Shown here: piece after piece, positions 10,490-23,526 of the stretch
Layout: each line of letters opens with the position of its first letter
How positions within the stretch are numbered: the first letter of the stretch is position 1
Notes under the pieces: model-generated
The model's input: only the letters and a program-made list of their open reading frames with translations
Database searches by the model: none
What the model was told of the DNA's origin: nothing
Position numbers and translations under genes: made by a program
Assembly (NCBI GenBank): GCA_947172415.1
Contig: OX359199.1
Location: 6,773,884 to 6,837,883 of the forward strand
Source of the DNA: Chondrosia reniformis
Taxonomy: Eukaryota; Porifera; Demospongiae; Chondrillida; Chondrillidae
Length of the DNA stretch: 64,000 nucleotides
Direction: 5' to 3'

Positions 10490-12610
10490 TTATCCAGGCA
10501 TTCTGACTCTCAAGTCCTTTACTAATAGATCGGGTTCTCTTTTCTGATGATTTCTACCGAAATCTTTAGTCATTTCTCCAAACGTTAAGCCTTGATAGAT
10601 AGATGAATCTACAGGTACAGGTATAAGTATACACTTGTATTGTACTTGTAACTTATTTGCAGAGCAAGTCTTACTTGGAATATGTCCAGTGAATCCAGGC
10701 AGATTGCCTCGATTTGTGTACACATTTTGACTACCTGATCTACATTGAAAATCATACACAATCACACTTACTATATATGTGTAACAAGAGCACTTTGTCA
10801 TAACATTGCACTCTTACTTTAGATCAGAGGAATTCTTTTCTTCTCTAATACTTGCTTGACTGGCCACTCGAGAACTGGATTTACTGTCCCTTGCAGCAGG
10901 TCTGGGGTGACCTTTTGAACTCGCTCGACTGGCTGGCTTATTATTAGGGACAGACGATGATCCTCGTTTCTCTTGGTTGCCATGAAGACGACCTTCTATT
11001 ATCCGTGTAGTGGCAGCATAGGAGAGACCTGGTTCCATCAAGTGAGCTCCAGGAATATGGCCGCCATACCCAGAAGGAAGGGAGCTACACGGAACATGGA
11101 GCTGTTTGACAACAGATGATTCTTTCACCGGATTGCTGTTTGCTACTGTTAACCTTCCAACCTGTTTAGCATAGTTCTGTCCGGGGTCAAGGGTCAACAC
11201 ACCAGGAATATGGCCGCCATACCCAGATGGGACTGTGTTGAAGAATGCCATATTCCTGTTAGTAGACACATCTTCCCTTCGCTTCAGACTCTCTGAAGTA
11301 GAAGAGCGGCTATCGGGACTAAACTGTTTTTGTATAGTCTTTGCAATCCTGGAGTGAGATATGCCAGGTTCCAGGTGGATGGCGCCAGGGAGGTGGCCAG
11401 TATAGCCGCTGGGCTTCTGGTGGTAGCTGGGGCTGTATGGAGCAGGGCTCTGGGAGGCGACCAGACTGTCATTGGGGTTCCAAGTACTGCTCTGCAACAG
11501 CATGGCCTGCTTGCCAAATGACATTCCAGGATTGAGATCATACTGGCCACGAATGTGACCCGTATAGCCGGGAGTGGGAGAGACATGCTGATCGAAAGAA
11601 CCAGAGTTCTTTAGAGAACTAGGAGGAGGGGGAGGATTTTGATGAGTTGCTGAGCTGGAGTTCTGCATGGCAGAGGAAGCCTGCCTTGAAGAATGTGAGC
11701 TTGTTTTCTTGGAAGGTGGAGCAGACATTTTATGAACACTATTCTTCTGAGATTTGCCCATCAGTTTCTTTGAATCTCTTTTGTCACTACCACTACCACC
11801 TTTTAACTTAACAGGATTAGTCAAATCCTTCTTTGGCTTGCTGTAGATCCTGTCGTTAAGGTCTGCCTTGTCAAGAAACTTGCCAGAGCCTTCCATATAA
11901 GACAGACCCGGTTCAGTCACATTTATTCCTGGAATATGCCCAGTGTATCCTGGCATCATGTAATGACGTAACCCTACAGATATAAGCCCATTAATTAATT
12001 GCTGTTATTACCTGGAACATGCATACATGCGTGCATACACACCTCATATCACATCTGCATTTATAGATAATACACATGTTAAATATGAAACAAATTGTGA
12101 CAATGTCTGAAATCAGGCATCCTTCATGTACAGGCAGACAAGGGAGAAATAGGTAGGATTTGCCACATTAGTACTCTTCATAGAAGATAGGCTTGCGACG
12201 CAGGTGTTGCTTGGAGACAAAACAAATACTTTTCTTTCAGTGAAGGAACTATACTATTACATATACAATTGAATTGAATTAAATATACCAAGACAATATT
12301 ATTACTAAAATACATAACCAAATGATTGCATCCATTCTACGTCTTTAGAAGAAGAGAGACGATAAGCTGACCTTTGCTCGAATGTGACTTCTTGCTGGTC
12401 TTCCTCTGAGGTCCATGCCTTTTCTTTTCGCCTAATCCTGTCGGCATCTGTGTCTCCCTGCAATGCAGCTGTAAGGAGAGAAATGAAGCAGGTGCGGTGT
12501 ATCATTAAACTTAAGGACGTGACTGCAAGAGCATTCTAACTACACACGTTGCAGTATTTTTGAAGGTAGCCCTCAAGTTGTTCCACTGGATCTGGCGCAA
12601 ACGTTACCAT
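10490..12610 (-). CDS. CIMIP2/FAM166-like ciliary microtubule inner protein with six PGYxGHIPG repeats
   Basis: Minus-strand gene in four exons. Exon 1 (from 12610) starts MVTFAPDPVEQLEGYLQKYC. Exon 2 (up to about 12493) starts GDTDADRIRRKEKAWTSEED. The main exon runs from about 11975 to 10819, and the last exon is about 10747-10490. Phases agree throughout if exon 2 uses a weak GTTATG donor after ...WMQSF. The protein repeats a short module six times: PGYTGHIPG, PGYTGHIRG, SGYTGHLPG, SGYGGHIPG twice and PGFTGHIPS, the first five followed about seven residues later by a (E/N/D)PG turn. Ser- and Lys-rich linkers separate them. The motif is the hallmark of the FAM166/CIMIP2 and DUF2475 proteins that line doublet microtubules of cilia and sperm. 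Vertebrate members have fewer copies. Family assignment is firm; the exact paralogue is not. Confidence 0.78.
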
Positions 12611-12919
12611 TTTCTCGAACTTCAAACACAGATGTATAAAACTTAAAAGATCATCTACTCGATCCAACAGGTAGATAAGTGGTGGGTGCTAATCTATCGA
12701 CTATCTTTTAATTGGAAACTGTTAACTGATTGCTATGGCTTACCTTTAGACGATTTCTGCTAAGCAAGGAAAATGGCCGCTGACTGAAACCATGGCAACT
12801 AGATTTCTAAATGAATCTCATTAAGGCCACCGAATAAGGATATGCATCGAACTACAAATTTAAATGGCCGACATCCGACTGTATAGTTAATTTTTGGTTT
12901 TCTTCTATTATATTTTGAA
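12611..12919. promoter_or_regulatory. Divergent promoter between the CIMIP2-like gene and attractin
   Basis: About 310 bp separate the two start codons. An AAAATGGCCGC element lies at about 12770 and resembles the YY1-type core AAnATGGCGGC found near many animal transcription starts; a related TAAATGGCCGAC lies near 12863. No TATA box is obvious. Confidence 0.35.
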
Positions 12920-15900
12920 ATGGCTTATCAAGGCTATTTATTATCAGTTCTATTTCTCTGTGTACTCTTGCTCTCCGAAGGGAACAATTGTCCTTGTTAC
13001 AATGGTAATCGCGTCACAAATATCGAAACTAACGTGACTACGTGTGAGTGTTTTTATGGTTGGAGGGGACTCAGTTGTCAATATTGTACAGGAAAGTTAC
13101 GGTGAGTTATTCTTCTATTTAATGATAGAATGTTCCGGCTAACGTAGTTAATTCCTGAGAGATTGGTTAATGAGCTGAACGCTAACGCTACCATAGGCCT
13201 TTTACCCAGTAGAGTTAAGATGTAAGAGCATTGTGTCGTGTCTATAGTTACATGATTTAAGATATACTTAGTGTCTGTCCTACATTTATAATGTGCGAAT
13301 ATGTCAGACACGTACACAAAAGCCTTCGTTGAGGGGATGCGTCTGAAATATCCGATTGAATAACATTGAGGCAACGTTTATTAGTAGTATGGCTTCCACA
13401 TGACGACTTTCATGATGTGTTAATGTGGCTGTATGGATGATGTGTTAATGTATGTTTTCTAATGTGTCCTGCCTCACTCTTGTTTACATGTAGACTTATT
13501 TATTTACCTGTCTATGCTCTCCCATTCTGTCTAGTTTGGAGGGGACCAGCGGAAGCATCATTTCCAATTTTGTTGGCAATTATGTACAATGGCAAAAGTG
13601 TCTCTGGTACTTGGACACTGAGAGGTATGTACGAAACACTTGTGGTTGTAATTTCTCCTCCAAAGGTCACATATTTTGTTGCCATCCGTGTACTTCAGTC
13701 CAGGGTCCTTGATACACTTCAGAGTGGAACTACTGAGCACAGAATGTGGATGGGACTTCTTACATGTGTTCCAGGGGGATTCCCTTTTTAGCACTAGAGT
13801 TGCGTCATTCAAGTGAGTCTAGTATCATTGTCACTAAAGTTTGTAAGTAAAGTATGCTACATATAAACAGTGTTTGAATATATATATGTGTACAAATGTA
13901 CAACCATGTGTCAGTTACAAGCCACATGAACCAGATCGCAGAACTACGTAATACCAGTATATAAATATTAGCAATACGAATATTCATATTAATATTATTT
14001 ATGAAGTCTTTGACCCTTCCCAAATTCCCCTACTGTTGCACATGCATATGTTAATGCACAGTTACATCAAAATGGCTGACTCAAATGTTTTTTTGCTTGT
14101 CTCAGATGAGCTCAAATTGTTGAGATACCACTGTACACGTATAATTGTATACTGACAAGTTATTATTATATGGCAATTACTCATTCTTCCATGTTATTAC
14201 CAGTGGTGATGTGGTATCTCCAGAGAGAACTCTGCCATCTAACAGCAGCAATTCAGAGGATCAGTGCACACCTCCACAATATGTTGACCACACCTCTTTG
14301 ACCTTTACAGTGTCTGATCAAGCACTACTGTATTTCACTTCAGACCTGGCCGAAGAAGGAAAGGGAATCAACCTGACGTACTGGTAAGATACCACCTGGA
14401 CCACTGTTTTAAGAACCACTTGAAGATATTAACTATAAAAAGGACCTCAAATTACATGTGCATATATAAATAAGGATGTTTCTGTGTGAAACCTACGTAC
14501 GTACCCTTGAATAGATTCACCTTCCAGAGCAGTCATTGACACTGTTTTGGTTTAATATTCTGTTGGAAATGGCCCTTGAAGCCATCTTCAGCAACTTGCT
14601 AAGAAGACCCTGAGAGTCTGTACTTTCAAGAAGATCGAAAAAATGAACCTTCAAACTACTGTATATTATATGAACTGTATGATGTATATACATTTAATAA
14701 TGGTGCTGTGAATAACGAGAGGGTTTAACTCTTCTGTCTTCTGCCATTGCAGGATTGGCTGTACTCACAACTGCTCAGGGAATGGTTTGTGTGGTGCAGG
14801 TGGCTCCTGTGTCTGTCACAGTGGGTGGACTGGAGAGCACTGTGATGTTCCGACTTGTCCTAACAACTGCAGTGGCCGTGGTTCCTGCAATGCCACCAGT
14901 AGCACCTGTGATTGTATCCAACCATTTACAGGTATTAAATGGCAACCAGTATGTATTAGTTTGTTTGTATTAGTATGTATGTATTAGTTGTATGTATTAG
15001 TATGTGTACAAAAGGTTTGTATAAACTCATTGTTTACATATGAATTTATGGATTTTAAGGAATTCACTTTGTGTGAATAGCTGTTCTACTAGCGGTTACT
15101 TTTCTGGTTTAAATACTACTTCTTATGTGTTTTCCCTCTTTACTTGAGAATGCTTGAGAATGGCACTTTTGGTTTAATTATCGCTTTGATTATTTATAGG
15201 TGATGATTGCAGTATTGACTCCCATAGAACTTTCTGGAAGACCCAGCCAGCTAAAATTTCATCTCAAGCTTTTCTCATCACTGAATCTAATTTCAGTACC
15301 ATTAGCTTAAACTTGAGCTCCACAGATTTACAGAGAGGTGGTCACACGGCTGTCACATGGAGGGACTACATGTGGGTGTTTGGCGGGTACACGTTTCCTC
15401 AAGATGGTGTATCCTCGGGTGTCCAGACCAACCTATGGAGGTCTGTGCTGTGGAGGATATAGGTTGTGTGTGTTTTACATTTGTCCTTACATGTGTAGGT
15501 ATGATATGAACCTACAGTTGTGGAGTGCCTTTGTTACAATGAATAAAACTGAATCTGAGCTGATCAATTCAACCTTGGAACAAAATTCCACTTCAAATGG
15601 AATTGGAAATGAAACTGGAACTCTTTCATTTGATCCGCCTTTATTCCCGTCACCAAGGCTTGGTCATTCAGCAGTTGTGTATAATGTACGTATTAATTAG
15701 AGTCTGTCATTATACCCAGCTGTAGTTTCATCTATTTATATGTGATGTAAGGCTCTGGGTGTGTATAAATGTTTACTGTAGGATGCAATGTACATATTTG
15801 GAGGAGAAACACTTGATACAAGTGAGATTAAGAATGATCTTTGGTCCTTTAACTTCACAACAAATCAGTGGAGGATGGTCACGGCCAACTCGCAGGGAGA

Positions 15901-18900
15901 TCTTCCTCTCGGAGTGAAACACCACACTGCCCATGTCATAGGAGATAAGATGCTGGTAATCTGGGGATCTCCCCAGCATGGCCAGCTGCTGAGCACCAGA
16001 CTGGTACAGCTGTTTGACTTTGGTGAGTCACGCCCCCTCACACTAGGACCTGCTTATCAGTTAAACTAGTACCTTGTATTAATAATTCATTCAATTCCAA
16101 CCAAATGATTTGCAATAATTGTTACTAAATTATTACCAGACCTCTTGACCACACAGTGCTATGGCCTTCATCAGAGTACAGCAAAACTAATACTAAATGG
16201 ACAATAAGATGTCTACCCCTTAAACTACCTTTTGTGGATGTCTGGTTGGGAGCCGCTTTTAATAGACCTTCAGGATAAATCACTTGGCTGGTTTAGTATA
16301 GCATTTTCCAGTGGCTGTAATCTCTAATCCACACACAGCAGTTGTCTTAATTGTGAATGTTGGTACCAATTCAGTTGAACCAGAATAACTTGTGTCAGTG
16401 CGTTTATCATCTGTTTACTTTCTCTACAGTCACAAGTGAATGGCGTGTTCCTATCCAAGGTGGATCTGCTGTACTCAGTACCTTTGGACACTCCAGTGTG
16501 TATTCACAAGTAGACGGGCTAGTATATGTATTTGGAGGTACCTATCATGATCGAAATAGAGCAGTTACATCCAACAGGCTCTACACTATCAATCCATCAA
16601 CATTCGAGTGGTGGGTAAACATAAACACAAACATACACACACACATGTACGTACACACACACACACACTATCCAGTGATTATCCATTTTCCCATCAAAGC
16701 AGACTCAGTGGAATGTGGCTATGATGACTCCCTTCTTCATATAGGCATGCATACATAATGACACTCACTCGTGCATAGTTGTACCTACGTACCCTACCTA
16801 CATACGTATATGTATTTGAGTGTACTTATAGTTTCAGCTCTTAAGGAATCAGTTCATTACATAGATTATGCCTTCATTCTCTTCTGCTTGCGGTTGTACA
16901 CTATTTAGGAGGCCACTAAACCCGTCTCCAGCCTCCCTATACTACCACTCTGTTGTCCTGGTTGGTGCCAGCATGATAGTGTATGGAGGGAGGCAGAGTG
17001 GCGCTGGCAGCACCTGCTACTCCTCTTCTGTGTACATATATAATACAGGTCAGTGAACATGCATTAGCACATTAGGGGCAGCATAGATCGTCGTGTATAT
17101 CAACTTGGAAAATGGCTGTTGAAGAGCAATTCCTTCATTTCTACAGAATGTGAGCGCTGGTATAATGTGACAGAGTTGCTTGGAGGTGGTGACATCCCAG
17201 GCCTGCCTTACTTCCACGGAAGAAGACACGAGCATTCTGCTGTTCTGAAGGGACAGCAGTCAATGCTCGTCTTCGGTGGCTACAACAGTCTCCTTTATTC
17301 GGATGTCACAGAGCTGCTCTTACCAGACTGTGCTGTGTTCACATCAGAAGGGGAATGCTTGAATGAGACTCTGTTAAGTCTTTGTGTGTGGTCCTCCGGG
17401 AGCTGTGGTGATTCCACTGCACCATTAGTCAATCCAAAGTACCTCTGCAGTAAAGGTCTGTTGAGGGGACTCCCCTTATACGTACGTATATTCCCCTTTC
17501 TAGTACCAGTTTATTAATTAATACATCTAACATGTTCACCCAATACCATATTTACATACACTTGTCTTTGCTACATAGGTAGGTAAGGGAATTCGTTGTC
17601 TGCCGTACTAGTACTGTAATCAAAACGGTGACTGCACGAGCATCTTGATATGTTGGTATATGCCTTTCTTTTTTAGATGGCTGCAGTGATTACAAAACCT
17701 GTGATTCTTGTCCAAGTGGTTGCTGGTGGCATGAGACTATTGGCTGTTCAACCTTAGTGAGGGATGGTGACATCTCTTGTCCAGTTGTGGAAAGCAGAGC
17801 AGGGTGTGGATTCTATTCAGACTGTCATGACTGTGTACTGGCTGGATGTGAATATTTGCAAGGAAACTGCTTAACGTCATCTAATGTTAATAGAACCAGA
17901 AGTCAAGGTTAGCAAGAGAATAAATGAGTACTTACTATGTAAGAATTTTTATCTTCTAAGACTTTGGACTTATCAGTCTTTCTCTCCTTCTCCTCCCTCC
18001 TACTCCTACTCTTTCTCCTTCTTCTCCTTCTCCTTATACCTACCTAACTGCTGATGGCTTCAATTCTTTTCAAATACAGACTTATCACAATGCCTTGGTA
18101 GAGTAATTAACTGTTCTACCAAAGCAACATGTGACCAGTGCAGTGGAGATAGAGACTGTGTCTGGTGTGGCTCCGAGAACAAGTGTCTCTCCTCTCTGGT
18201 CTACCACCACAGTCTTGCGTTTGGACAGTGCCTACACTGGACCAGTGGGTGTTCCGGTGAGTACCTACATACCTATATACGTACATATGTGTTCTCATAT
18301 AACTTAGCTTAAGGCCTACATGATACAAGCATTTCTACCTAATTCAACTTTGGTGCCACAAATGTGTATATAAGACCCCTAGATTTAGCATAGAGAGCCA
18401 AGGATTCACAAAGATTCCCAGGGTCACTGAAGGGTGGAATTCCCAGAAAAAGGTAGTCTGGCCGAGTGGAGGAGAAGAGAAATAGAAGGACAAAACTCTT
18501 ATATCCTCATCCAAAGCTCTCACTAGGTTTAGTTCCCTGTAGGTCTTTTACTGCAGAATAGACATAAGTACGTATGTAGTGTGTAGGGAAATAATTACTT
18601 GTGTACTTGATGAGGGTCTATTGGAGGACCATTGGGTCTGTATCACGTTCATGTTTTGTGTACTTGATGAGGGTCTATTGGAGGACCATTGGGTCTGTAT
18701 CACGTTCATGTTTTGTGTACTTGATGAGGGTCTATTGGAGGACCATTGGGTCTGTATCACGTTCATGTTTTGTGTACTTGATGAGGGTCTATTGGAGGAC
18801 CATTGGGTCTGTATCACGTTCATGTTTTGTGCCCCCTACAGAAGGAAACTGCAGTGTATACAAAACCTGTCAAGACTGTCAGGAGGATGTTGCGTGTGGC

Positions 18901-21900
18901 TGGTGCCAACATGACTTTACAGGTTTGGGACAGTGTAAAGAAGGCGGATACAACGGTGATCGGGAGGGAACTTGTCCAGTAGATCGCTGGTTCTTTGAGG
19001 GCACAGCCTGTCCACGTAAGCTGATTAAATGAAGATGTTGATATTCCCTGTGATCTATGTAAGTATTGTGTACAACTATAGCTTGTCAGTGTAACGGTCA
19101 CAGTGACTGCATCAATGACACAGTGTGTCGTGAATGTGGCAACAGTACCACTGGTAAGTCTAAGATGTGAGTACATACGCGAGCACAATCTTGTACAGTA
19201 GTCCTTGTCAGCATTCATCATCCTGATGTGAGTACATACGTGAACACAATCTTGTACAGTAGTCCTTGTCAGCATTCATCATCCTGATGTGAGTACGTAC
19301 GCGAGCACAATCTTGTACAGTAGTCCTTGTCAGCATTCATCATCCTGATGTGAGTACGTACGCGAGCACAATCTTGTACAGTAGTCCTTGTCAGCATTCA
19401 TCATCCTGATGTGAGTACGTACGTTCATACCCAGTCATGGAAACATGTGTCCTCGCAACCACCCAGTCATATCCACACCATATACGTATATAGCTAGGTA
19501 TAGGTGTTTGTACAAGTGTATTTATATTAATCTCAATCCTGTGTGATGCACTAACGTATGTAGGCGACCATTGTGAGTTTTGTATTGACACTTTGACCGG
19601 AGATCCGAGAAACGGTGGAACTTGCGCTCGTAAGCTAGACTCATTGTATGTGCTTAACATATTGTACCTATTTACATATGTGGGCATGTACATACTGATG
19701 TACTTACGTATGTGTACATGCGTATCTTTAACATTCAGTATGTACAAATGTACGTACGTACTGAATAGTATTAATGAAAATGCTAAAGGGAAATTAAAAA
19801 CTGTATTTGACAATCATCTCGAGGGAACAGTTAGAAAAAACAGTTACATACATACGTGCTTTAATGATCTCTTTGTAGCGTGTGTGTGTAATGGATTTGC
19901 TTCCACGTGTGATAACCAGACTGGTGTGTGTCCGTGTAATGTCCCTGGAGTGACTGGAAAAACATGTGATAGATGCTCAGTGACCTTTGGAATGGGAGAA
20001 CTCAGTTCCCTGGATTACATCTGTGCTGGTCAGTCATGTACCTGTCACATGCCTGTCATGTGACTACACTCTTGGGTGCATTTTTGCACTTTTTTTCTAT
20101 AGAGAACCTGCTTTATGGGTTTGAATATAACATCAACCTTACACAAGGCATACCAGCACAGACTGCTTATTACCTAATAATTCCCTCTGAGGACGTAACT
20201 GTAGAATTTAGCATGACATTAATGTCTCCAGCAGCAAATTCTTCTGTTGTAGTTGATCTGTTATTTGGAGAATGTAAGTACTCCTAAATACAGTTGACTT
20301 TGAACATGTGTACATACCTACGTACGTAAATATCAACTGAAGATGATTACTACACGCTAACTAGTAGTGCATCAGAAGAGCTTCTTCTGGGAGTCCTGGA
20401 TATTCAAAACTACTCATTATACAAATGTATTCTTTGCAGTGTCTCAGGACATGCTGAACAAGTCTGTTGATCTCATACACCTGTATAACAATTTTCTACA
20501 CCCTGGTAACCTTGACTTCACTGTCAACATTCAAGAAGGAGGGTTTGGGAATGGCGATAGATCTCTCCTCCTGCAACTCAGTAACATAACTCATCCTGTC
20601 TTTGTTAAGGTAAGCATTTGAACTTTCCTTACTGCCGTTGCTATGTATGGTGGCTGTGAAGTGGTTGCCCTGGGTTATGGTAAGTTAGCAGAAATTAGGA
20701 AAATCTATCACTCAAGGGTAAAAGCTTGCTTTGAAAAAGGAATTTGAATGTTGTTCTCTTTGAGTGCTATAAGTAGCAAAACATGTGTACGCAAGCAAAG
20801 TAAACCCAAAGTAAGTCATCCAGTAAAGGTCCAGGTGAAAGGGGTACATGAATGTACGTAGTAATCAGCACCTTCCTACATGGTCGTCAGGTATAAGGGG
20901 CTAAGGAATCTAATAGACCAAGTGCAACTTATCTGAATCCTGGAATATTGTCTTGTCTTTTCGTAGATTATATTTAAGCAGGAAGAAGTTAATGCTATTT
21001 TAATAGCATTTCTTGTATTTACTGCTACCTTTGTTGTGTGAGTTATATAAGTATATACATACATAGTTAACCCACTAATTATATGTCTGCATAGAAGGAA
21101 AATTCCTCTAATAAGCTAAGCTAGATTTTCTTGCCCTCCCTCTCCCTCCAGCTGTTTGACTATCATGCTGATTTTCATGACAATTTTTTGGTACTGTTAC
21201 CGGTTTGTGCTCAGACGTAGAAGAATTAGAGTAAGAAGATTTACACAGATCTTGTTCTCAGTTTGCAATGTGGTTTCCATAGCAACTCCTTTGTATATAG
21301 AATCATCGTCAAGAAATGAGAAGAAGAGTTGCCCGACCCTATGCCACTGTAAAGATGGAGTTGAAGGATAAGGAAGACTTAGATAAGCCTGTTAGTGTAC
21401 AGTTACAGCTACTACACATGTGTAGCAATATATCTCCCACCATTTTCACTTTCATTGTTGCGTTGCTGTTCATTTTGCAGAGGTCATACTCTATTATGTT
21501 GTGTTGCTTAGAGAGTACCAATAAAAAAAGGATTCCTTCCATATCCAACTTACCTTTTGGATGTCACATCTTTGACTCTTTAAGCATCTAAAAATGTAGT
21601 AGTTTTGGTTTAAATCTTTTGGTTGAAAGTTGAGGGCCTTCAAAGGCTGACAAAGATGTACCATCCCAAAGATAGGCTAGTCTGACATTAAATTAATATC
21701 TTTCTTTTGTAACCATAGCAACAAGTTGGTTATGTTGGTGTGGAACCTCTTCAAGACAATACTTCTGCAGTGGTCACTGTCTTAGTCCAGTTACCAGGCG
21801 ACCACGAAACTGGGCATCCTCGTCAAGGTCAAAGTGGAGTCTGTTTTGGGAGTGCGCTGGTAAAGATACGAACAAAACAGACAAAAAATAGCAACAAAGA

Positions 21901-21994
21901 GGACCAGAAGAAACGGAACATTTTCAAGCGACTACGAAATAGGACTACAGCAGGAGAGACAGACCAGTCTACAGAAACTACCACTTCCATGTAA
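12920..21994 (+). CDS. ATRN: Attractin-like single-pass membrane protein (EGF-CUB-EGF-kelch-PSI-laminin EGF)
   Basis: More than 20 exons. A signal peptide (LLSVLFLCVLLLSEG) is followed by a Cys-rich EGF-like start and a CUB domain (about 13541-14384) that includes LLSTECGWDFLHVFQGDSLF. An EGF module follows (CGAGGSCVCHSGWTGEHC, about 14755-14932). Kelch blades run from about 15200 to 17455 (YMWVFGGY, MYIFGG, VYVFGG, MIVYGG, MLVFGGY). PSI-type Cys clusters come next (17677-19015), then laminin-EGF exons (19081-20030) and an extracellular module. The membrane segment spans the 20968-21049 exon and the exon from about 21152. The cytoplasmic tail keeps RVARPYATVKMEL and ends ...QSGVCFGSALVKI, matching the MASRPFA region shared by attractins and MEGF8 that is linked to the E3 ligase MGRN1. 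The single CUB and modest size favour attractin over MEGF8. I see no C-type lectin domain, which vertebrate attractin has. Confidence 0.88.
18405..18568 (+). mobile_element. tRNA-derived SINE-like element, copy 1
   Basis: In an attractin intron. The element has TGGCCGAGTGG (18459-18469), identical to the A box typical of tRNA-Leu and tRNA-Ser, and GGTTTAGTTCC (18526-18536) as a degenerate B box 67 bp later. Shared flanks are CCCAGGGTCACTGA on the left and TTTTACT.CAGAATAG on the right. Other copies lie at 52971, 59370, 60340 and 63080. Confidence 0.75.
18597..18833. repeat. 57-bp minisatellite, 4 copies (attractin intron)
   Basis: Four essentially identical 57-bp units (each containing GATGAGGGTCTATTGGAGG) end directly before the acceptor of the exon at 18841. 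Because 57 is divisible by three, the array is open in several frames, but it is intronic. Confidence 0.95.
19164..19412. repeat. 61-bp minisatellite, about 4 copies (attractin intron)
   Basis: Units of 61 bp begin GATGTGAGTACATACG. They start just after the donor of the exon ending at 19153 and differ only at a few sites (ACATACG/ACGTACG). Confidence 0.95.
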
Positions 21995-22332
21995 ATATTA
22001 ACTGACATAAGTGGATGGTCTGATTATGCAATATAATAATTACCTACTGAGAATATGCATGAACGTGCTTGTGTGAATTTTTTGATTAATTTCAATTATC
22101 TTGGTATAAAGTTTGTGATTTCAGTGTACATAATAGAGTAAGGATTCATACATATTTACCTTGTATATAATTCCCTGGGAGTTTTAATTTAATTAATTCG
22201 CCCACACTCCGTAGTACGTATTCATGTCTGAAATGTGGACCAATTTGTTGTTATCTGATAGGCACTTATCACATGTAGATAGTACACTTCCTGAATAAAA
22301 AAATATCTAATTCGGGTTTTGTAAAACAGGGA

Positions 22333-23526
22333 ATGGCACCGCCCCAGACGTTCGTTATAGAGCTCGATGGAGGAGATAAAGTCTTCTCTCCCGGAGACAA
22401 TCTCACTGGACGGGTAATTGCTCAAACTGTTGACGAGAAGAAGCTACGTGGCATCTACCTGACACTCAAGGGACAGGGATATTGCCACTGGTCTGAATCA
22501 CATACAACGGGAACTGGAAATAACCGAAGAACCCACACGTACTATTACACTGAATATGAGCCGTACTTTGATTTTAGAGTTAACCTCTGGGGAGGCAGTG
22601 GGGACTCTCAAATCTTACCACCAGGACGATACGAGTTCCCCTTCTCCCTTCAGCTTCCCAACGTTCCCTTACCTTCTGTAACAGAAGGGTTCTATGGTCA
22701 CATAAGATATTGGTTGGAGGCTCGCATGGATCGTCCCTGGAAATTTGACCACGTGACAAAGAGAGCGTTCACGATACTTGAAAGAGTGGATCTAAATAAA
22801 GCTGCCGAGGATCTTACCCTTCCACGTCGAGGAGAAGACCAAAAAACGCTCTGCTGCTTGTGCTGCAAGTCTGGTCCTATCACAGTGACCGTGTCGACAG
22901 ATCGCGGTGGCTACTGCAGTGGAGAGAGTATCCTAGTGACGGCCCATGTGGAGAATCTAGCAAACAAGAATATGAGAGGATTGAGGGCAGCATTGTTTCG
23001 TACTATCACATACTATGCTCAAGGCCGTAGAAGATTGGGAAGTGACAAAGTTGCTGAAATGAGAACTACTCAGCCGATTCCTGCCGGGCAAACATTCCAG
23101 TGGAACCAACAGCCCCTCCCCATTCCCCCTTGTCCACCATCATCTCACACTTGTAGGATCATCCATGTGGACTACCACCTCAGTGTAGTCCTGCAAGTGC
23201 CAACTGGAAGTTTTGATATGGTACTAAATATCCCATTGGTGATAGGCACGGAGCCCCTTGCTTCAGTGTATGCTGATTCTGGTCTTCCAGTTTCTAGATT
23301 CACTGCAGCTCCGGCAGTCAACATTGCAGACAATCAGTACACTATGGGGCAAACACAGTTTGCTCCGATGTACAGGACACTGACTGTTGCCCAGCCTTCA
23401 GCACCACCACAGGGAGGTGATGGTGTCCAATATGAGAGTCTTCCTCCACCTTACCCAACAGAAGCTGCCCATCCACCAGTAGGCCAGGGACAACCTCCTA
23501 GCAATCCTCTTCCTTATCCTGCATAA
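22333..23526 (+). CDS. Alpha-arrestin (ARRDC/TXNIP family), single exon
   Basis: A 397-residue alpha-arrestin. The N-terminal arrestin fold (about 5-150) includes FSPGDNLTGRVIAQ, the conserved LRGIYLTLKGQGYCHWSE strand region and FPFSLQLPN. The C-terminal fold (about 175-315) includes ESILVTAHVENLANK and the turn CRIIHVDYHLSVVLQVP. The tail carries PPPY near residue 371, the motif by which alpha-arrestins recruit NEDD4-type WW-domain ubiquitin ligases to membrane cargo. Vertebrate ARRDCs usually have two PPxY sites; only one is clear here. The gene has no introns, unlike its neighbours, and lies about 340 bp after attractin on the same strand. A retrogene origin is possible. I cannot assign it to one vertebrate paralogue. 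Confidence 0.92.
   Translation: MAPPQTFVIELDGGDKVFSPGDNLTGRVIAQTVDEKKLRGIYLTLKGQGYCHWSESHTTGTGNNRRTHTYYYTEYEPYFDFRVNLWGGSGDSQILPPGRYEFPFSLQLPNVPLPSVTEGFYGHIRYWLEARMDRPWKFDHVTKRAFTILERVDLNKAAEDLTLPRRGEDQKTLCCLCCKSGPITVTVSTDRGGYCSGESILVTAHVENLANKNMRGLRAALFRTITYYAQGRRRLGSDKVAEMRTTQPIPAGQTFQWNQQPLPIPPCPPSSHTCRIIHVDYHLSVVLQVPTGSFDMVLNIPLVIGTEPLASVYADSGLPVSRFTAAPAVNIADNQYTMGQTQFAPMYRTLTVAQPSAPPQGGDGVQYESLPPPYPTEAAHPPVGQGQPPSNPLPYPA

Noticed and set aside
22698..22883. Minus-strand ORF inside the arrestin gene
   Set aside because: Antisense shadow without independent support.
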